DNA of 64,000 nucleotides from Cristatella mucedo (lineage: Eukaryota > Bryozoa > Phylactolaemata > Cristatellidae): the NCBI GenBank assembly GCA_009760855.2, contig WPIO01000014.1:4630001-4694000 (forward strand). Direction: 5' to 3'. This document shows positions 57,497 to 64,000 of the stretch, one piece after another. The notes beneath the pieces were generated by a model that had not been told where the DNA came from, ran no database searches, and was given only the letters and a program-made list of their open reading frames with translations. A program made the translations under genes and the position numbers. The stretch's first letter is position 1. Each line of letters starts with the position of its first letter.

Positions 57497-58480
57497 TTAA
57501 TAATAATAATAATGCAGTTGATAAAGCACCCTCAGAAAACTAAATCTCTTTCTAGGCGCTTTACATTTTGCTGCAAGGGAAACGCGACTGAATGGTGAGT
57601 AGTATCATGCTTGATAAACAACATGAATAACATAGTAAGGGGTGACATGCACAGGGTCAGCATGCAAGTGTGCTTATTGGCAGCATGCACAGTGTCAGCA
57701 CGCATAAGCACATCAAGGACGAATCAAAGGGACCCACTAAATGCTGTCCTAACTAAATAGGTGTGTTTTTAAGTTCTTTTCAAATGTGGTCATGTCAGGG
57801 GATGTTTTGACGCATGTCGGGCATGAGTTCCAGGCTTTGGGAGCATACGAACTAAATGCACAGTCTCCAAGGGATTTGAGGTTTGTACGAGGTATTGGTA
57901 AACTGTTGGATTCCGAAAAGCGGGTGGTACGATGCTTGGCCTGGTGGGGGAGTAGATCTGAGAGATAGGCTGGAGCCAAAGAATGAAGTGACCTAAAAGT
58001 GAGCGACAAAACCTTGAAGTCGATCCGTTGCTTGACTGGTAGCCAGTGCAGGTCGGCGAGAAGTGGTGTGATGTGGCAACTGCAACACTCACGACAGACA
58101 AGCCTAGCTGCAGAGTTTTGCACCAGCTGTAATCGCCGTAATCGTAGCTGTAATCGATTGCACATGCCGGTAGGCCAGCAAGCAGTGAGTTCCACAAGCC
58201 AAGTCGGATGTCACAAATGCATGGACTAACTTAGACGTGGTATTCTTATCTAAACAAGCCCAAATTTTAGCAATGTTATGTAGCTGAAAGTAGGCAGATT
58301 TGACTGTGGAGATGTGGTCGTCTAACGAGAGGTCACTTGGGAACATGACACCTAGATTTCGAGCTGATTCAACAGGAGATATGCTGGCAGAGCCAATTTT
58401 TAGCGCCAGCCTTTCCAATTACTGAATCACACTGGGTTTGCCCATATTTTCCATAATCATGGACATGTCCATGATTACTA
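57497..58480 (-). mobile_element. LINE-A, 5'-truncated, longest young copy
   Basis: A TAATAATAATAAT tail on +, hairpin tail and 3' UTR. Then - strand coding blocks in two frames: IGSASISPVESARNLGVMFP, LSLDDHISTVKSAYFQLHNI and [13 protein letters not shown], then after a frameshift [57 protein letters not shown] and MTTFEKNLKTHLFS. This is the thumb-to-carboxyl part of CR1/L2-clade ORF2. A tandem duplication of cgtaatcgtagctgtaatcg near 58137-58160 causes the frameshift. Confidence 0.93.
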
Positions 58481-58489
58481 AGTCCATGA

Positions 58490-59480
58490 ACGTAGTCCGC
58501 CGAGGACTGCAGCAGCCACACTGCTCTGCCCGCCGCTGAAGCAAATTACTTTGCAGTGATCAATTAGCGCTGCTGAGTAAAAAAAAAACTCGAATCAACT
58601 TCTCAAAGGCTAAAAATCAATCGCCCACAGGTACAAAGTCGTGCAAAACTTAAAGGTCCACGTTGCCTTTGTGGCTTCAAAGGTCCAGGCTTTCCAGCTG
58701 TGGCCCCTAGAAAGCAGAAAAGCTACCTACACAGCAATTCCCACCTACTTCGACCTTTCCTACTTGGTGCCAGCACCTTGACTGGCACTGCACACTGTAG
58801 TTGCAGCCACGGCAGCCACGTCCAGCCAATGTAGTAGGCAGGCGGCTAGAGAGGGAGCTTCACGAGTCAGGCTGAAAGGGGCAAGGGTCAAGAGTCAACG
58901 GGAACAGAAGCTGCACCACCCATTCAGCTGCACCACCCATTTAGCTGCCTCTAGCCAAGAACAGTACCCCTCTCCTAAAGTCGAAAAACGGTGAATAACA
59001 CTTTTTCATTTATAGAAAGGTTGAGGAGCTATGCAGCAAACCTCCAGCATGCTGAAACAGGGTCTCTTCCTATGGAGAGGTTACCATTTTCTCTAAAGAA
59101 GCTCCGGCATTTTACAGGAGAGGTACAAGGACGGCAATCGCGCAGAGCAGCTCAAGGTGCAGCTATACCTTTCGAGGTCTGCCACCGGAAGGTCTACGCA
59201 GGCCCAGAGGGCTGCTAGACGAAGTGAATCTCGCGCGCCTTTCCGGCACTGCAATTGCGGAAGGGGCGGTGGTGGCAGGGCTGCAATTGCAGGGGGACGG
59301 CTGCAATTCCTAATCTGTCTCCCGGGGCTGGGTGCTCAAGGCTTCCAAAACACAGTGTGCAGTACATTGCCTCAGCATGTCAGCAGGGCCGTCGAGTGCA
59401 CCAATAGATCGGCCGGCGTCGGTGTTCACGAGCAGTCACAGGGCGTGACCTCTTGACAATGAGAGCGACTCTGGAGATGA
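58490..59480. other. No firm gene; downstream of THOC7
   Basis: A + strand frame at 59157-59456 is Gly/Arg/Ala-rich with no motif. If THOC7 has a further 3' exon, it would lie here on the - strand. Confidence 0.4.
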
Positions 59481-59483
59481 CCT

Positions 59484-59618
59484 TCACTCGCCCAACAAGC
59501 TTAAAAACCCAAGCTGAGCTTGCCCGTGGGCCTTCCACTTAGTCGTACCTTCGAGCAAGTGCTGCATCTCGTGTATAGCACATACCAACACGTGAAACTG
59601 CTTCCGCCTCAGGTCCAA
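59484..59618 (-). CDS. THOC7: THOC7 last exon seen
   Basis: Acceptor ctgtgtgtcgttgcag, phase 0. Encodes LDLRRKQFHVLVCAIHEMQH and LLEG, then a tail unlike the family. A GTACGA inside (after the Glu of LLE plus one base, near 59546) could be an alternative donor leading to the usual acidic tail in another exon. Confidence 0.85.
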   Translation of the reverse strand: MDLRRKQFHVLVCAIHEMQHLLEGTTKWKAHGQAQLGFLSLLGE

Positions 59619-62310
59619 CTGCAACGACACACAGGTCGGAGTTAGCAAAGCGCACAATACCATTGGCAGCACGAGGAACCGAATTGAGCTCGAGTGACTG
59701 CAGACAGTAGCGCAGGCAGCAGTAGAGGCAACACTGGCAGCAGCAGAGGCAGCAGCTGCACAGCAGACGAGCACCTTGGTGTCAATGCTCTCCTCGGATT
59801 GGCGGAGGGCCTCGAGCTCACGGTTAAGTGCCGCCAGCTGCCGCTGGCTTTCCAGCCTGTCGGGGAACTGAGCCACCGACTTGGCCATGGCATCATATTC
59901 TGAAGATAAAGCCAACGGTGTCAGCGTGCAAGCTGCACAGAGAATCGAACGGCGGAGCGTGACTAAGAGAAGGAGGAACAAAGCCGATGGGTTGCAGGAT
60001 GCGACCCATTGGCTTTGCGTCTCCTTTTGTGTGAGCCGATGAACGACTGAACTTAAGACCGCCTGCACACGTGTGGCACTTCGAGTAACGAGTGAATCAA
60101 GAATGTGGCTGCAAGAGCCAAATGCATAGACACACGGCTGTCAGTGCTCGGCCCTTAACAGTTCCACGAGCACACGGAACCACTGCTCCTTTATGTTAAA
60201 CGAGCTGGCATGCTCCCATGTTAAAGCAAGACACCTCGACGCTTGGCCATGGCTCAAAATGAAGGCAAATTGCGGCAAAACAAGTGCTGGCCACTGGAAG
60301 TCAACAAAAGACGGTCACATAGGCATGTCCCCAATCAGAGAGGGAGTCGATGTGTTACCTGTGAACTGCACTGCAGGATTGCTAATAATAATAATATTAA
60401 TAATACAAATAATCACAGTAAGTCTGCGGTGTAGCACCATAAGAGAACTTCTCAATTCATCACAACTAGCTGCTAACAAAGCAATAACCAATAGCTAATG
60501 AAAAGCAAGGTATCCTGCTTGGGCAAGCATGCAAAAGCTCACAATTATCCTGCTAAGACAAGCAAGAAAAGGCACAGAAAAGACTCACGGCCGCTGGTTA
60601 GAAGGACCCCGGTTAGCAACACTCAACCATGGACTTGTAGCATACAAGAAATAAGACAGGTCCATTGGTGCCTTATGCAAAAGCAGGACTGAACAGTGAT
60701 AACCAAGGAGATAAGGTGCTCGCACTTCACGACCGATGTCGTGGGTTTGAATACTTCAGTGGGCGATGGGCGGTCCTTTATTGCTAATTGCAAGCGGTAG
60801 TGATAGCCGTTGAAGCCTTTCTGCTGCTATACAAATGAGGCCATTAAAACAGCTTATGTCAATGTTGCCCTTAGTAACGATTTATATCGCACACAAGTAT
60901 AGAAAAGGACGATTCAATCAGAGAGGAAAAAGGCTGTTTATTCCTAGTAACTATTGTTATCCTGGGCCACCGAGGTCTCAGTAAGAAGTCGGAGATGAAG
61001 ATGCTCTATGTCAGCTCTGCTGCCTACTCTGCTTTCTCTATCTTCACATTTTTCCACTTACGTAGAAATCCAAACCCGAAGCGTTCACAAAAAGTGGAAA
61101 TCGAGTTCGGGTGTAAGATTATTATAATAACCATCAGCATTGTGCTCTAGGCAGCATGTCAACTGATGTCTCCAGCACACACGAAGATACAAAGGCCAGT
61201 TCACACAAGCATGGATCAAATGCTGCAAAGAACAGGTTCAGTGCTCATTCCCAGCTTCTTGTTGGCAGCTGCAAGTGGCCGACGACGCAGCAAAAGAGCT
61301 GCTCGTGCACACACACTGTGGCATACTGTGGCAATTGCAACGTTCACGACAGACAAGCCTAGCCGCAGAGTTTTGCAACGTCGTGTATAGCTACAAACAT
61401 GACTGTTGCGCCAGAGACTGCAGAATAAATGCAGCAGAGAGCCCGAAACAGGAGCGAGTCCGAATTGCCAGACGATTGCTGAGCGATTCTGATGCTTTCC
61501 TTCGACCGACCTTTGCTGCTAACTCACACCACTTCTCGCCGATCTGCAGTGGCATTTGCACTACATCACGAAGAAAATCGATTTCGAGGCTATATCACTC
61601 ACTTTTAAGTCTCTTCATTCTCTTGCACTGACCTAACTACCGAAGCACTTCCTATTCAGGCTAGCAAACGTACCACCCGCTTTTCTGACTCAACTCGTTA
61701 AGCTGTGCTGCTATCCGATCTCAAGTCCTTTTGAGGCAGTACCTTCAGTTCCTAATCTCCCAATGACTGGAACTCACTACCCATTAATAGCACGACGTCC
61801 CCTGCTTTGACGACATTTCAAACGAAGCTAGCTAAAGACCTAATTTTTGCTCTGTCCATCGGCTTGGTCCTGTGTGTGCTTTACTGAGTGAAACTCATGC
61901 ATGCTATCACTAATCAATTGACACACTTCCTTCCCAGAACATGTAAAATCCATAGACAGAAATTAAGTTACCACACGGTACAATATGATGCTTACTATTA
62001 CCATTATTCTTATATTTCTTATTTCTTTATAACCACGAATAATCACGGTAAATTCCAACTTTGCTTTGGAAGAGGGCCCAAGTGCCTAACCTATCATGTG
62101 AACCAACATGGATGGGCAATATTGCAGTTCTTTTGTTCGTTCTTTCTTAAATGTTGCAAAATCTTTGTAGGAGGAAAAAAGGAAATATATTTCAAAATGT
62201 TTCTTGCCGAACTGGTATGGCCCAGTGGTTAAGGTGCTTGCTCCCGACCAAGGTCTGGCCGAGGTCGTGGGCTCGAGCAGATTAAGTTCTCTTAGAGCAC
62301 TATACAAATG

Positions 62311-62347
<37 letters not shown>

Positions 62348-62653
62348 CATAATGTTGTATAATGTTTTATATTTAGTATTACATAATTCTATGATTTATT
62401 AGACATTTATATTCAGGTGGGCTCTCTTCTTATTGGTCAGCACCAGCTAGCAAATCTGCAGTGACTTGTTGGGGGAACATGTCTATGGGACATATTGCAT
62501 ATTCAAAATGATATAGGTTTATTGGCTGCTTGTCTGAATATAGCATCAAACGAACCGGCCGCTTACCTTGCCGATTCCTTCGAACTCGCTTGGCCTGTTG
62601 CAAATCTTGCTTACACTCTGCAATCTTATCTTGGGCTTTCTTGATACTGTTGT
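59484..62653 (-). CDS. THOC7: THO complex subunit 7, 3' part (three exons; 5' end outside window)
   Basis: Exons on the - strand, 62653-62567, 59899-59775 and 59618-59484, join in phase. They encode AQDKIAECKQDLQQAKRVRR, NRQEYDAMAKSVAQFPDRLE, a coiled-coil stretch LAALNRELEALRQSEESI, and LRRKQFHVLVCAIHEMQHLL. The motifs IAECK, QAKRxRxNRQEYDA(M/L)AK, PDR and LRRKQFHVL are those of THOC7, a coiled-coil subunit of the nuclear THO/TREX complex that couples transcription to mRNA export. About the last two thirds of the protein is present. The animal family usually ends in an acidic tail; here the frame continues instead with TTKWKAHGQAQLGFLSLLGE. The start codon and first exons lie past base 64000 or were not found. 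Confidence 0.92.
59775..59899 (-). CDS. THOC7: THOC7 coiled-coil exon
   Basis: Acceptor ggctttatcttcag. Encodes EYDAMAKSVAQFPDRLESQR through ESIDTK. The donor reads AAG then GTGCTC, an unusually weak site. Read-through would add an Ala/Val-rich stretch in frame with the next exon, giving a 194-codon open frame. Confidence 0.88.
60070..60380. other. THOC7: THOC7 intron, no feature
   Basis: No repeat or motif recognised. Confidence 0.5.
60383..60560 (-). mobile_element. LINE-A 3' tail in THOC7 intron
   Basis: An AATAATAATATTAATAAT tail, agcaccataagagaacttct and the following 3' UTR phrase; diverged. Confidence 0.65.
60700..60862 (+). mobile_element. SINE-B copy in THOC7 intron
   Basis: ataaggtgctcgcacttcac, gaccgatgtcgtgggtttga, gcggtccttta, attgcaagcggtagtgatag, gctatacaaatgaggccatt. 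Carries a small gggcgat duplication. Confidence 0.85.
60865..61300. other. THOC7: THOC7 intron, no feature
   Basis: No repeat or motif recognised. Confidence 0.45.
61308..61385 (-). mobile_element. LINE-A coding fragment
   Basis: ggcaattgcaacgttcacga then cagacaagcctagccgcaga matches the SAARLVC-coding block of LINE-A in reverse. Confidence 0.75.
61520..62010 (+). mobile_element. LINE-A relic in opposite orientation
   Basis: cactcacttttaagtctctt corresponds to the SLTFKSLHSLAL block; caatgactggaactcactac to the AWNSLP block; then 3' UTR and tail-like ccatagacagaaattaagtt. Highly decayed. It abuts the reverse-oriented fragment at 61308-61385. Confidence 0.65.
62208..62313 (+). mobile_element. 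SINE-A with internal deletion
   Basis: Head gtatggcccagtggttaagg, tgctcccgaccaaggtctgg and gggctcgagc joins directly to agattaagttctcttagagc. The segment between the B box and the hairpin (about 35 bp) is missing. The tail continues into (AT)n. Confidence 0.85.
62314..62344. repeat. (AT)n at SINE-A tail
   Basis: About 31 bp of AT directly at the SINE 3' end. Confidence 0.95.
62567..62653 (-). CDS. THOC7: THOC7 internal exon
   Basis: Acceptor tccttcattcgtttgtag, donor GTAAGC. 87 nt. Encodes NSIKKAQDKIAECKQDLQQA then KRVRRNRQ, and ends one base into the Glu codon completed by the next exon. Confidence 0.92.
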
Positions 62654-62659
62654 CTACAA

Positions 62660-62930
62660 ACGAATGAAGGAATAATGCTTCTACGACCAAACGTACATAC
62701 AGAGTGACAATAAAGTCTGCATCGTGTTATTTAAAACGTCAATAAACTGATATGGACACACAATTAATGGGATTGCATCGTAAATGGCTCAAAAAGATTT
62801 AAACAAACTGAAATTTAAATTTTTTATAAACTTCAACATAGCCAATGTCATTCCTGGCAAATAATGACATTGCTTCTGAATTGAGTCCTTCCAGATCGTG
62901 ATTAGTCACTCACTGTACGGTTTCTCTAGA
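62660..62930. other. THOC7: THOC7 intron, no feature
   Basis: AT-rich intronic sequence. Confidence 0.5.
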
Positions 62931-62935
62931 TTGTG

Positions 62936-63143
<208 letters not shown>

Positions 63144-63149
63144 ATCCAA

Positions 63150-64000
63150 TAGCCCATCGAGTTCTGGCATGGTGCATTTTTTCTTATGGTAGGCCGTAGG
63201 TATTGATTCTCATAGCTTCAGTGGACCTTAAGTCTGCTGCCACATGACACTGTTCTTCAACTGCAACTATTTTCAACCAGTAAAAGGATTTGAGAGTTAA
63301 CCAAATTACTAATCAAAACCTGACGGTGATAAAATCAGATATATTTAAGAATTTGAGTACTATTTGTTAATTACTAGAATACATCTGAGCTATTAATTTT
63401 AAAAGTTGCACACCTGTATATTACCCTATTACACTGCAAGCCAGCTAAACATAAAAAGGTGAACATGCGATATAACACAGATCAGAGGTCTACCACTTGA
63501 GCTTTAGCTAAAATAGAGAATTGGTTTTTTCGGTCCTATGCGTTGAACCAACACAGCCTAGAAGAGCTTAGATGGGTCACTGTCATAATGACAATGGCGA
63601 GAACCTGTGGAAAGGCTGCAGCCTAAGCCAACAGCTGTGCTTCAGGCAGCGCAGCTAGCCTAAACGCTCGATGCACCGACCAGACCACAGCCCACTAGAC
63701 AGATCATATAAAAGCAACTAGAACCCGGTGACCTCTGACCCTGCACCGTCAAAATTTATAATTGAGAAACCAGCAATATAATGACAATGCCAGAGGTCTC
63801 ACATGTGTGACATGCGTACGACACAAAAGATTCTCTCTCGGAGCTTAAGCTGTGCATTAATTTGTCAGCTGGATGTTAAATTTAAAGATCGTGCTACTGA
63901 ACTGCCCTGTTGGTAAGGCTGGTAAGGTTGGTGGTGACGTTATTTCAGAGGAGATGAAGTTTAACCCGAGGTGTCCGATAAATCTATACCACCATCTATA
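63150..64000. other. THOC7: Presumed THOC7 intron, no exon seen
   Basis: I looked on the - strand for the earlier THOC7 blocks (the conserved LLVKSFIKW and MNLREMENYE regions) and did not find them. They are likely beyond the right edge. Confidence 0.45.

Noticed and set aside
59484-60068. Single-exon 194-residue - strand protein
   Set aside because: It is two THOC7 exons read through an in-frame intron; the middle Ala/Val-rich part has no counterpart in the family and is bounded by GT-AG sites.

Overview
The window is nuclear DNA from an animal, most likely a marine invertebrate; a mollusc or another lophotrochozoan is my guess, at low confidence. It has spliced genes with GT-AG introns, many decayed CR1/L2-like LINE copies, tRNA-derived SINEs, DNA-transposon relics and long dinucleotide microsatellites. 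There is no sign of bacterial, viral or organelle gene organisation. Gene density is low and most of the 64 kb is repeats and introns.

Two genes are recognised with good support. (1) A membrane-type carbohydrate sulfotransferase (HNK-1/CHST8-14 type) lies on the + strand. Four coding exons at 46.57-53.11 kb join in matching phases and rebuild both PAPS-binding motifs. Upstream exons at 36.28-36.45 kb (a transmembrane segment), perhaps 36.95 kb, and 39.46 kb also fit in phase and probably supply the type II membrane anchor. (2) The 3' part of THOC7, a subunit of the THO/TREX mRNA-export complex, lies on the - strand in three exons (62.65, 59.90 and 59.62 kb). Its 5' exons lie beyond the right edge.

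Weaker gene candidates are: a set of - strand exons at 15.5, 11.2 and 8.5 kb (an ankyrin-like exon, a transmembrane exon, an unrecognised terminal exon); a small Cys-rich membrane or secreted protein in three exons nested in the last sulfotransferase intron (50.26-51.07 kb); a - strand signal-peptide-like exon at 35.3 kb, head to head with the sulfotransferase anchor exon; and a 107-residue reading frame at 56.96 kb.

The repeats form a clear system. LINE-A (many 5'-truncated copies with (ATT)n tails) and the tRNA-derived SINE-A share a 3' tail of about 55 bp that folds as a hairpin. Copies differ by paired changes, which suggests the SINE borrows the LINE reverse transcriptase. LINE-B is a second CR1/L2-like family with a different 3' hairpin, and one copy at 41.5-43.9 kb retains endonuclease and reverse-transcriptase segments. 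SINE-B is a second tRNA-derived family with about a dozen copies. DNA elements include a hAT relic with an 8-bp target duplication and a BED-finger remnant, a Tc1-like transposase relic, two inverted-repeat element families with two copies each, a 124-bp near-perfect inverted repeat and a 34-bp perfect palindrome.
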